Source of the DNA: Buddleja alternifolia
Taxonomy: Eukaryota > Streptophyta > Magnoliopsida > Lamiales > Scrophulariaceae
Length of the DNA stretch: 64,000 bases
Assembly (NCBI GenBank): GCA_019426215.1
Contig: CM033393.1
Span: forward strand, 21,082,591-21,146,590
Direction: 5' to 3'
In this document: positions 54,285 to 64,000 of the stretch, piece after piece
Layout of the letters: every line of letters begins with the position of its first letter
Numbering within the stretch: position 1 is the stretch's first letter
Made by a program: the position numbers and the translations under genes
Notes under the pieces: generated by a model
Seen by the model: only the letters and a program-made list of their open reading frames with translations
Told to the model about the DNA's origin: nothing
Databases searched by the model: none

Positions 54285-54730
54285 GGAACAAGGACAACAT
54301 TAGCTATCCACTCTGGGAATTGGATTTCCCTTATATGACCGGCAGCTAGGAGCATGTCCACCTCTTCTTTTATAATCTTGTCTTTCCCAAGCCCAAAATG
54401 CCTCTTTTTCTGCTTCACGGGATTAGCGGTGGGAAAAACATTGAGCTGATGAACCGCCACAACCGGATCAATACCCACCAGGTCCTCCGCCGACCAAGCA
54501 AATACGTCAATGTGATCACTGAGCAACTCTATTAGGCTGATCGCCAGTTCGGAATCCAGTTGCGACCCTATTTTGGCCATTTTAGAAGGGTATCCTGGCA
54601 CCAATTCAACCATAATTAAATCTTCCGCCGCTTTAGCTTTGGGTTGGATGCCCAACTCAGTAATTCCTCCCTTTATGGCCATTATTTCTTCTTTTTCTGG
54701 ATTAGAACCTCTTCGTCCGTCTATCTCCAT
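54285..54730 (-). pseudogene. Remnant E: gypsy RT N-terminal region
   Basis: Contains HIDVFAWSAEDLVGIDP, HQLNVFPTANPVKQKK and AGHIREIQFPEWIANVVLV, the region before the RT core in Tat/Retand-type gypsy elements. The sequence is cut by the end of B's LTR straight after NVVLVP; the catalytic YVDD part is not in the window. Confidence 0.85.
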
Positions 54731-54739
54731 GCTAGCTGA

Positions 54740-55072
54740 TCATTTTCTAGATCGGACGGCTTCCACATAGCACTTCTGTGCTGTATGCTGGTCTCCTTTA
54801 ATTTCTCCTACACCTTTGCCTACTGGGAACTTCACTTTCATGTGATAAGTGGAAATTACTACTTGAAAGGCATTCAAGGTAGGTCTCCCGAGGATGGCAT
54901 TGTAAGCTAACAGGGAGTCCACTACCAAGAAGGTCACCATTCTCGTCTTTCTTCGGGGCTCCTCTCCAAGGGATAGGGGTAATTGGATTTGCCCCAGCGG
55001 CTGCACGACCTCTCCTGCAAATCCATAGAGAGCAGTCTCCACTAGCATTAGTTTAGTACTTTCCAGGTCCAT
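54740..55072 (-). pseudogene. Remnant E: gypsy protease region
   Basis: Carries FLVVDSLLAYNAILGRPTLNAF and STYHMKVKFPVGKGVGEIKGDQ, the end of the Tat-type gag-pol protease. The catalytic D(T/S)G lies in the decayed part upstream. Confidence 0.8.
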
Positions 55073-55398
55073 TCGTTTGAAGGCGTCATGGAAAAGTACG
55101 TCTACCGAGCTGTCACAGTCTATAAAGACTCAGCCTACATCATAGTTGGCAATGGTAGTCGTGATCACGAGGGCATCGTGATGAGGGCGGTTGAGGCAGT
55201 GCCCATCACCAAGCCCCAAATTGTATTAGAGGTCTGGTATTAACCACGACTATCTTCTTAATTTCTTTATCGGCTTCTTCTTCAGTCATCTCTAAATCAG
55301 ATGGCTTCCCAAATCCCTAAGGTGAGCTCGTCAAGCTCTATGCGAATCTCCATCGGTGTGACCTTCGGATATCATGCTAATAAACCTCATTCTTTGAT
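55073..55398 (-). pseudogene. Remnant E: decayed gag-protease junction
   Basis: No open frame, but it lies between recognisable gag and protease in the correct order. Expected to hold the protease N-terminus. Stops in all frames. Confidence 0.5.
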
Positions 55399-56052
55399 TC
55401 AGTCTTTCCTCTTCCTCACGTCTTTTCGCCATTCCACGTGGATCTTCCTGGGGACCAATTTGACATCCGCACAGTATCGTGGCGGGGTAAGACTCCTTTC
55501 GAACATCCTCATGTTCTTTTCTCGGTCACGACATATGAGCTCTTGTAAGTGCCCATATGCTATCAATCTTTCTATCTCATTCAGTAAATGGCGACAGGTG
55601 TTAGTATCATGCTCATAATTTTTGTGAAAGCAGCAATACAGGTCAGATTTGGGCTGAGTGAGCCCACACTCAGCACTCCTTAGCCATTTTATCATCATCC
55701 TGTTCTCCTTCTTTATCGCCATAAGAGTTTTTTCGGGAGTCACCTTAAAAGGTGTCCGAGTTGGATTACAATACTTGTCTTTGTACCTATTTGGATAGGC
55801 AGGCTTCTTAGACTCCACCGAGATCTTCTTTTCATTCTTAGCAGCCGGGTTGCTGCTAGCTAGCTTTGCTTGGGTTGCTTCTTCCAGATTCACATATTTC
55901 TCTGCCTTTTCTAGCAGATTGTCAAAGTTGACAGCCGGCTTTTTGACCAAGGACCTAAAGAAATCTCCATCCTTTAAACCTTAGGCGAATGCATTAGGTA
56001 GAACCCCAGCATTCGCGGAAGGTACCTCCAAAGCAATTTTTTTGAATCTCTT
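55399..56052 (-). pseudogene. Remnant E: gypsy gag, C-terminal part
   Basis: Open from about 55950 (FDNLLEKAEKYVNLEEA), typical of Tat-like gag, followed by a basic region and a CCFHKNYEHDTNTC zinc-binding-like block (C-X-H-X-H-X-C) near the middle. A stop at about 55980 separates it from the preceding gag sequence. Cut at 56052 by the insertion of element G. Confidence 0.78.
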
Positions 56053-57944
56053 TGTTGGTCCCAAGTGGTATACGAAAGGGTCTAGAAGGGGGGGAGGTTG
56101 AATAGACCCTGAAGTCTTTTTCGACTTCTAAAAACTTTCGTATTACTGTGAGGTATTTGAACGCTCGGAAAGCTTTAAGCGCTGGGTGCGGCGCTCGAGG
56201 GATGATGACTTAAGCGCTAGTTTCAGGCGCTTGAGAAAAGTTAACTTAGATTCGGTGATTTCAACACTTACCAAAGTAGGGCAGAGTTTAGTCACTAAAT
56301 CAGGGTTAGCACAGCGGAAATGTTTTTATAGCTTAGCGTTCGTTTTAACCAATTAGTCGCTTATTAGTTTAAATGCCTTTTCAAGATATAATATGACAGT
56401 ATAATGTAAGACAACAAAATAGTAAATGACACAAGATATTTGTAAGGTTCACTGGGTGATGTAATCCCAGCTACGTCCTTCTTCTCCCTTTATCAGAGAG
56501 GTTTTCCACTATGATGATTATCGAAGAGTCACACAGAGACTTCTACAAAATAGAGAGAGGTTGGATATGATCTTGGAACTCCTTGGTCACACAGATTTCA
56601 GCTCCACTAAAGACCTTCTATCCCCTTGCTTCTTTCACCCAGAAATAATGCAAGTTACACTTGATCCCGGAACTCCTTGGTCACACAGATTTCAGCTCCA
56701 ATAGAGATCTTCTTCCACAAGCTTCTTTTACACAAAAATGGCGCTTGTAAGTCAACACACTTTCTCACTCAGACGAAGGATGTTGAAAGGTTTTGTAATG
56801 GCTTTGTTTGGTTTTGGAAAGTTCAAACAACTTGAGGATATCTCATTAGTAATGTAGGGTCTTCAAAAAGGGGTTTGAGATATAGTTGACTGTCTCTAGA
56901 ATATTTGTGAAAAGCTTATACGGATATTTGGCTATGGATTTTTGTAAGCTTTTCTTTCAACAAAGTAGGTATTCTTTTCTTGTGTCTTTTTGTATAATTT
57001 TCTACATACAAGAGGTTGTGACTGTTATTCACACTAGGATATTCAGGTATATCTCTTGTATATGTCACGGTTTTTGCTCTATATGTATTTGACTTATTTG
57101 TTGAAAGGGCTATTTATAAGGTATTGGTGGTTTTTGTCCGTTTGACACGGTTGGAATCTCGTTTCCCCAAACATTCCATGAGTTCTGACATTTCTAGCTT
57201 TGGGTATACTTAATTAGTTAGGCATGTTCTTGGTTTCATAACTTCTGACAATCTTGGTCAAATGAATGGCTTACCCATACGTTATAGTGCTTATATTTTA
57301 ATAGCACTTATCCGACTTTTAATGCATCTTGTCTTATTTCCGTTGGAAATAATTTGTCCGTTTGATTCATGCATTCTTTAAGTCTTTGGATAGCTTTGGG
57401 TTTGAATCTTCAGGTTACGTTCTTTGTAGGTCGTGTTGGTTTAGCCTTTTGGACGCTTGCTGAAGAGGACAGTTTTTCTCGTGCATTGGACAGACGCTTG
57501 GACTGATCCTGAGTCTCTTCTCTTTATTTCAGATGCTTACTCTTCAATCTTGTCTTTGATAGGCTCACTCAGAATTCCATCATTGACTTAGTGTTGAGTA
57601 TTCGGCCTGAGTTATCCATTCGTATTTTGAGCGCTGGAGTTGTAACCTGGAATAGTCTCTAAAACGTTTGACGGACGCTTCAAGAGATCTTTATCTTCTG
57701 TAGCTTCAGACGCTTGATCTTCAACTTTATCACTTGGTAGACTCACCCAGAATTCTCCTTAGTGATTTAGTATCACATTCTTAGTCTAAAATTCTACAAA
57801 GATAAAAACTATAAGCCTAAGATAAATAAGCTTTCAGGTACTTATACACAATATTCTATGAAAGCTTTTATACTTACAGTTTTCGGGGTCTAACAGGAAG
57901 TCCTATTTGTCATCATCAAAACATCTAACATGAAATTCCTAACA
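56053..57944 (-). repeat. Element G 3' LTR (1892 bp)
   Basis: Reads TGTTAGGAATTTC...TTGGGACCAACA on the minus strand, TG...CA ends. The TATAAATA box lies at 57111-57118 (minus) and a G run on the plus strand (C run on minus) at about 56087-56095, close to the LTR end as in element A. A 53-bp segment (GGAACTCCTTGGTCACACAG...) is repeated at about 56575 and 56669. Confidence 0.87.
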
Positions 57945-57958
57945 ATTTCCCCCTTTTT
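57945..57958 (-). promoter_or_regulatory. Element G polypurine tract
   Basis: AAAAAGGGGGAAAT on the minus strand, directly before the LTR. Confidence 0.87.
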
Positions 57959-58131
57959 GATGATGGCAATACCTATTTAGTTCAAGCGTTAGATACCTAA
58001 AGTACGAGTTAGCGTAGGTTAGTAAGTTAGTTTGAGCTTCAACGAGATGTTTCAGCTGTAAAATGCATTTTATATATATCTTTCATAGTACAAGCATTTT
58101 ACAACTGAAATGAAAGAATCATAAGTAAAAA

Positions 58132-58905
58132 TCAAGATCGTGATTTGATCTTGTATCTCTTAGTCATTTCAGCACGGATTGCTTCAGTTATCTGATCTTC
58201 TAGCGTCATCATCGCAGCATGATCATTACTGATTATATGTTTGTTTTCTTTTACTTGTCGTGCCTTGAAAGTAATAAGCTGCTTATCCCATTCCTCTGGA
58301 CTGATGCCTATGTATCGTAGGCAAATTCTGAAGGTTTGGTCAAAGTCAGACATTTTTCTCTCTAAGGCTAAGACTGCTGGATCAGATGGTTCTGGAATTG
58401 ACGCTCTGAGAAGAGGAATATCAAATTGTTCAAGCAGTGCTCTTGAAGGTAATGGAAGATTTGGATAGAGCACTCTTGGGGTTTCTTTTTTATTAGACGC
58501 TCCCACCGAGGTAGTTACCCAAGAAGGATAGGGATACCTTGGCTCTGTACTTAGTGTGAGGGGAGTATCAATATGTTGACGCTTGGATGGTGGAGGAGGA
58601 TCTTGATCTTTAGATGTTGAAGATTTCCTCTTTTCTCCCTTCTTTTCCCCCTTATTGCCATCATCAGTCTGTATGAAATGCTGAGTAAGAAGACTGACTT
58701 GAGTAGCAATCTGAGCGACAGAGGCCTCAAGAGTGGTCAGACGCTGGTCGAAGTGTTCTTTCATGACCAGTAGTTGAGCATGATTAGCGTCTGTAAGAGA
58801 GGTCTCAAGAGCCGTGAAACGGTGGTTTAGATCATTTGTTAAAGCCACATGACTTGCCTGAGTAGCTGTAGATAGTTGCTGTATTTGAGTGAGGCATTCA
58901 GTCAT
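58132..58905 (-). pseudogene. Element G third ORF, C-terminal piece (coiled coil)
   Basis: Begins MTECLTQIQQLSTATQ as scored, but the frame is open further upstream, to about 59075, where a 1-nt change in a G run splits it from the main ORF. The N-terminal 80 residues form a coiled coil (RFTALETSLTDANHAQLLVMKEHFDQRL split over two heptad blocks). A lysine/proline-rich hinge follows (KKGEKRKSSTSKDQDPPPPSK) and the end is acidic and helical. The ATGA overlap with the previous stop is a coincidence of the frameshift. Confidence 0.75.
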
Positions 58906-61900
58906 GGACGCTTGAGCGTCGGGAACCGCAGTGCTAACTCGAGGCTTAAAACGGGATGTGTGTTTGAGAGATTCAATAGGTACTTGATAATTAGGATCAA
59001 ATACTGTTCCTCGAGGCTCTGGGGCACTGTTGGACTCGGTGGATGCAGTAGAGTCGGATTCAGTTGGACTGGGGGATTAGGCGCTTGAGGGGATTCTGGT
59101 GAGCGCTCAGTAGCAGGTAACGTTTCAGCTGGTGCTGCAGTAGATGCTGACTCTATACGGCTAAAGTCCGTAAACTGAAAGTCCAAGCTGGCAAGCGGCT
59201 CATCTGCATATGGATATGTAGCAGTCTGTAGAAGTTCATTCAAATGGAGAGTGGGGAGATAAGTACCTTGAATGAACGTGCTGATAGGACTATCCATGGC
59301 CCTGATGTACATTGGCCCGAGGATATCCAGCACATGGGTGGGAAAGATTTTGGAAGGCGCTTGGCAGATGGAGAACAAGGCATCTGGGCAATAGTGTTGT
59401 GAGAAGCCAATTAGCCTATCTGTTGAGAGAGTCTTCGGTTTCCGAGAGTCGGGAACATAGAGCCTGTAATACTCTTCCAAGTATGGGTAGATGGCTGAAG
59501 CAAGCGCTTGAGTTCTTTCCAGCAGCGACAGAACAAAATTATAGTGACTTAAGACTTCTTGTCTGATAGACGGAAGAAGTGGATATCCTCTGAAAGGATT
59601 GATCCGAGAGCCATTCCACTGTCGCAGATTTTCTGTGAAGATTTTGTCGAATAGGGAGACTGGAGGCATAATTGTCATCATGAGAGAAAATTTGTCTTCA
59701 CAGTGGCTAGGGGTGAAGTTCAGACAGGACAGGGGAGAAGAACCGCTGGTGGACGCTTGATCAGCAAAGCGTAGAGAAGAGTTAGCCAGTTTGTACAACG
59801 CTTGCCTTAAAAGGTGTTCAGGTTGGTGGCGGATCAGAGGCAGCTTCAGAACTGGTCCAAGTCTATGTTGACGCTGCTTTAGCATGTATCGTGCAAATTT
59901 GCTCTTTTTATCATGGATCCATATTCTGAACAGATGGGGAGCGCTAACCAATTCTTCAAATTTATACTTGTCACCCATATAAGCTTCAGCCCATTTTACC
60001 TCAGTCATGCAGTACTCAGTTCCTGCATTAAGAATAGCACGAAATCCTTGGTGATGAATATCACAGATGGACTCAAAACAATACCTGTCTGGTTGGTAGT
60101 TAGCATTCCAGACGCAGTCAAAATATGCATCGGCTTCAATTTGAATCATCTCGGTCAGTGAAGCTGGACGCTCACCGGCATGTACTCCTTTATTCTTCCA
60201 CAAGAGGAGAGGATTAGCTGAGCGCTTGTTTTCCTTGCTATTTACCAGTGTTGGGGAGTGAGAATAGCCTTCTCTGTTTAGTAGCTTTTCCGTTGGGTTC
60301 ACAAGCTTATCCTGACGCTCATAGACTCTGATGTTGTAGTCTCTGAGAGCGAAGCCAGTGGGTTTGCTTGTCCCACAGTCCAGATAAGAAGCTTTATCAG
60401 CTGGGGTCAATGCTGTGTTAGATAGAGTGTTGCGTACAGCCAGATCAAATTTTATGAGCTTGGCGATATCATTCTCAGCATTGATAAGACTTTCTTCATT
60501 ATATCCTGTAGGTATGAAGGTTTCTGCGGGCGCTGGAGGGAAATAATCGACGGAGTGATCGATGGTCTTTAAGGGATCCAGCTTGAAGAAATGTCGATGA
60601 ATCACAACGTCGTTAGCATCGCTCTGACCTTCTGAGCGTGCCTCTGTTGTACTTGGTAATGCAAGCAATGGTTGAACCCCTGGGATTTCAGGTTCATCAG
60701 GCTCGAGATTTGCAGATTTGGTGGCAGCTTCATGTGTGATGGCCACAATGTTGGCCATATCAACATCCAGATGGACATCAACTGGTGGTTCAAAGGATGA
60801 TATCGGAATAGCAGCTATGGCTTGGTCGCTTAGTGTCGTGTGTGTAGCCTCAGAAGAGATGGCAGCAGTTGGACGCTTACGTCTCTTGAAGATACGCTTC
60901 ACATTTACCCCTTCGGCTGGGGACGCTTGAGTCTGTGGAACTGCTGGTTCTCCAAAGTCGATATTTTTGAGGACCTTTTCCAGATCCTTCCGACTAATGA
61001 GGGGTATAGAGTCCTCGTCTTCTTCATCACTTTTGATAGGTTGAGCCTTGGGCTTTCGAGGAGCCCGTTTCTTTGTGATAGTGGGACGCTTCACATTACG
61101 TTTAGCCTTCTCCTGATCTGGGCGCTCAGCCTCCTCATTTGATGCTGCACGTACAACTTGGCGCTCAGAGAGAGGTCTAGCAGCACCTCCAACTTTGGGT
61201 GGAATGAAGAGATTGTTGATGATTCTTGGCCCATAGAACTTATGCTTGGCCACGGTGACTCCTGCTGAAGAGGTGCACTTTGCTCGAAAAATTAGATCAC
61301 TTAAAACTAGGCCATAAGGTCTGTTTGAAGTGCGTAGACTGTCTCTGAATCTGCTGAATATATAGGCGCTCCAGTTGATTTTTATCTTGAGCAAGATAGC
61401 AGTCATCATCTGAAACTGGGTTGGGTTGATTTTGTCAAAGGTTCCCACTCTGCATTCAATGTTTTTACTGCAGAAATCAGCTAAGACTCGATACCTGTTC
61501 ACTATATCTTTCTTCTCAAAGTACGGTTTGTATGGAACACCATCGTAGGCGCTAATCTGAGTCCAGACTTCTTGAATTTGTTCCTCAGTGATAGTGTCTA
61601 AAGTCGCTCCGTCGTTAGGTAGAGAGAAATTCTGGGCAATAGAGGCCGCAGAGAGAGTGAACGTCTTTGATTCCGTCTTGGGGGCAGGAAACAAACAGGT
61701 GATGGAAGTCTCATCGTCAGACAATCTAGCATTTCTCCAGAAAAATTCTAGTTCTTCAGGAAACATGTACGAGTGTTTGGTAAGAAATTTCTGAAGCCCA
61801 GCCTCTGCTACAGAGTCCATCATTTCCGTTAAATCAATTTGGGGGTTTTCATAGAGAAACTTCCAATCGATTATAAGGCCTTCAGTGACCTTAACAATAA

Positions 61901-62105
61901 CTTCAGTGGTTCCAGCAGTAGCTTTCTTGGGTGCCATTAGTGAGAAGTAGACAGAGATTAAGAATGAAAATTTTGTTTTTGAGAGAGAGAGATTTTTCTT
62001 GCACGAATGAAAGAGAGTGTAAGAGAGTTTATGTTCTGCAGAAAGTGTGTTTTGAAATACTACAATTTGAATGTTTTTTGTGTTTGAAGGTTGAGATGTT
62101 GACAC
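58902..62105 (-). pseudogene. Element G envelope-like third ORF, main piece
   Basis: Scored as 1067 codons; the likely start is MAPKKATAGTTEV at 61937, giving about 1011. The first 230 residues or so resemble the plant 'envelope-like' or putative plant transposon protein domain often found after pol in SIRE-type elements. Then comes a basic/acidic low-complexity part (KKRAPRKPKAQP, SDEEDEDS, KRIFKRRKRP), possibly nuclear-localising, followed by about 500 residues with no motif I know. No signal peptide at MAPKK. The earlier ATG adds a weakly hydrophobic N-terminus (FSFLISVYFSL), which could be read as one. The last part is in the wrong frame after 59071-59075. Role unproven; 'envelope' is a historical label. 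Confidence 0.75.
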
Positions 62106-63090
62106 GTGGAGGAGTATAAATCTCAGCCATTAAAATACGACTGTGGACGTGAATTTAGATTTAATAAGCACGGTTACTTTTAGTAACAACCACATATACT
62201 ATTTTGACGTCCGATTAAAAGTTTGAAACAGAGACTTTTGATATACTGAAAGTGATACGTGTGCCCATTAACAGCGGACATGTATTTTATGAAAAATCGT
62301 TCGGGAACCGAAATTTTGAACAACTATTCAAATACCCGCCAAAAGTTTGTGGGAGCGTCTGGACCTATTCAGAAGAAAATGACGCTTGAAATAATTCAGT
62401 GTGATTTTGACGCTTGAGAATCTTGAGGTTCTCTTTCAAGTAACATTTTGTGCTTTAGCGGTCATCGTAACATATAGAATTATTCTTTTCAGGGTATGTA
62501 TGAGGACACAGTTTCCCAGTACTTATCATTATGTCTTGGTGGTAGTGTTTTACTTTTGGTTTAAAATATTCAGCGCTGGTTGTATTCGCCTAAGATACAT
62601 GGTAATTGTACTTACGCGTGTACATGTGCTGAACCATCTTTGAAAAACGTGATGAGTACCCATGGGTTTTCTTGAGCGAAAGGTGAGGAATGTCAAGTCA
62701 GCATTAATTGCATTGATTGACTAATCCACTTTCTTGTTTAGCGTAGGGTAATGTACGCTTGCTTTTAAAGGATCTTTTTACTAAGCGCTTTAGCTGGGAA
62801 TAAAGCTAAGCGTTCAGTTTATTTTGAGAGGGCACAGACGCTAAAGAAAATGTTTGATAAGCGTCTGAAAGAGTTTAGCGTATAACGCTAAGTGCTTATG
62901 ACCAATGTAATAATAAAACAACAAAAAAAAAACAGTTTTGGTCATTCTCACCGAAGTTCAGTTATGCCTTTTAAGGTTCCCCCTATGTAGGTTCTCCTTA
63001 ATATTGATAACTTATTGAACGATTTTATGTGTAAAAAGAATTTTATTCCCCCTAAATTTATGCTTAATGAAAGTATGATGTTTCAAATGA
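62106..63090. other. Gap between pol and third ORF of element G
   Basis: About 985 bp with no supported gene. AT-rich, with several AGCGTT/AGCGCTT motifs typical of this element's LTR and leader. It probably holds whatever signal gives expression of the third ORF. Confidence 0.5.
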
Positions 63091-64000
63091 TTAGGCATTT
63101 AGATCAATCATACCTAGTTCACTTCTTAAAGTGAGAAAGCGTTGTTCGTTGAGAGCTTTGGTGAAGATATCTGCCAATTGTTTTTCTGTACTAATGAATT
63201 GCATGGAGATATCCTTCTTTTGAACATGGTCACGCAGAAAATGATACCGTATGTCAATGTGTTTGGTTCTAGAGTGAAGAACTGGATTTTGTGTCATTGC
63301 CAAGGCACTTTGATTGTCACAATGGATTGGTGTTGGACCTAAGACTACTCCATAGTCTCTAAGTTGTTGCCTCATCCAGAGAATTTGTGCACAACAGCTT
63401 CCAGCGGCTACGTACTCCGCTTCAGCAGTAGAAGTCGCAATGGATTGTTGTTTCTTACTGTGCCATGAAATTAGTCTATCACCTAGGAATTGACATGTAC
63501 CACTAGTACTTTTTCTATCTATTTTGCATCCTGCAAAATCTGCATCTGAGTAACCGATTAGTTCAAAAGGAGAATCCCTGGGGTACCATAAGCCCACATG
63601 TTGTGTGCCTTTGAGGTACCTAAGGATTCTCTTGGTAGCAATTAAGTGTGATTCTTTAGGATCAGCTTGAAAGCGTGCACACATGCATACTGAGAACATA
63701 ATATCAGGTCTACTAGCTGTTAGATAAAGAAGTGATCCAATGATGCCTCTATAATTTGTAGCATCGACTTTCCTTCCACTTTCATCTTTATCTAGCTTAG
63801 TCGTTTGGCTCATTGGAATTTTGGAAGATGATGCATTTTCCATACCGAATTTCTTAATCATATCTCTAGTATATTTAGTTTGGTTTATAAATATACCATT
63901 AGGGAGTTGTTTAACTTGTAATCCTAGGAAAAAAGTTAACTCGCCCATCATGCTCATTTCAAATTGGTCTTGCATCATTTTTGAAAATTTCTCACATAAA
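63091..64000 (-). CDS. Element G pol: end of RT and RNase H (runs off window)
   Basis: Open from the window end to the stop at 63091. RT thumb region (MMQDQFEMSMMGELTFFLGL...KFGMENASSSKIPMS) followed by RNase H: STSGTCQFLGDRLISWHSKKQ, TEAEYVAAGSCCAQILWM, CDNQSALAMTQNPV and KHIDIRYHFLRDHV. It is intact over about 300 residues and is much closer to element A's RT than to B or C. The YVDD motif lies just outside the window. Confidence 0.9.
   Translation of the reverse strand, partial: LCEKFSKMMQDQFEMSMMGELTFFLGLQVKQLPNGIFINQTKYTRDMIKKFGMENASSSKIPMSQTTKLDKDESGRKVDATNYRGIIGSLLYLTASRPDIMFSVCMCARFQADPKESHLIATKRILRYLKGTQHVGLWYPRDSPFELIGYSDADFAGCKIDRKSTSGTCQFLGDRLISWHSKKQQSIATSTAEAEYVAAGSCCAQILWMRQQLRDYGVVLGPTPIHCDNQSALAMTQNPVLHSRTKHIDIRYHFLRDHVQKKDISMQFISTEKQLADIFTKALNEQRFLTLRSELGMIDLNA

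Larger units (their letters stand above)
56053..64000 (-). mobile_element. Element G: SIRE-type copia element with a third ORF, 3' half
   Basis: Minus strand: pol end (63091-64000), a roughly 1-kb gap, an envelope-like third ORF, polypurine tract and a complete 3' LTR. The layout LTR-gag-pol-extra ORF-LTR is that of SIRE/Maximus copia elements. Its 5' LTR, gag and most of pol lie past the window end. It is inserted in gypsy remnant E; the flank after its LTR is CTCTT on the plus strand, but the partner duplication is outside. Confidence 0.88.

Noticed and set aside
59312..59566. Short plus-strand ORFs at 59312, 59913, 60840 and nearby
   Set aside because: All are antisense shadows of the long third ORF of element G.
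62103..62122. CACGTG box and TATA-like sequence as a promoter of the third ORF of G
   Set aside because: On the coding strand the box lies downstream of the TATA-like sequence and the latter is a poor match, so the case is too weak to annotate.

Overview
The window looks like intergenic DNA of a large, repeat-rich plant genome, probably a eudicot; I cannot name the species. Nearly everything identifiable is LTR retrotransposon (Ty1/copia and Ty3/gypsy) plus one LINE, in nested layers. I see no intact host gene, no tRNA or rRNA gene and nothing bacterial. The only candidate host-derived sequence is a large inverted repeat at the left end.

Layout. 1-2545: inverted repeat with arms of about 790 bp around a 166-bp spacer, plus a third partial copy, then a TA microsatellite. 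About 2967-3667 and 21947-22384: two halves of an old copia LTR (element X), split by an 18.3-kb tandem array. 3668-21946: the array, ordered LTR-internal-LTR-internal-LTR-internal-LTR-internal-LTR. It is built from a non-autonomous gypsy element with a tRNA-Asp primer site and Athila-like gag remnants. The whole array is flanked by one 5-bp target-site duplication (AAAGC). 22386-22720: an orphan coiled-coil ORF fragment. About 22720-28941: element A, a SIRE-type copia element on the + strand, decayed and truncated at both ends.

28942-54284: a stack of insertions. Element B is a copia element that lacks its 5' end. Its reverse transcriptase gene is interrupted by element C (31889-46728, copia, TSD GACTA). 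The gag of C is interrupted by element D (35680-41265, chromodomain gypsy element with nearly identical LTRs, 4-bp flank GAGG). The 3' LTR of B also carries a LINE (48613-53388, minus strand, 16-bp TSD).

54285-56052: remnant E, a Tat/Retand-like gypsy gag-protease-RT fragment on the minus strand. 56053-64000: element G, a second SIRE-type copia element on the minus strand. It shows a complete 3' LTR, polypurine tract, a long envelope-like third ORF broken once by a 1-nt indel, and the RT/RNase H end of pol running off the window. Its 5' half lies outside.

Relative order read from nesting: X before the array; B before C before D; B's LTR before the LINE; E before G. D is the youngest element by its LTRs (about six differences in 487 bp). 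The most unusual structure is the tandem array that shares its LTRs and has a single outer target-site duplication.
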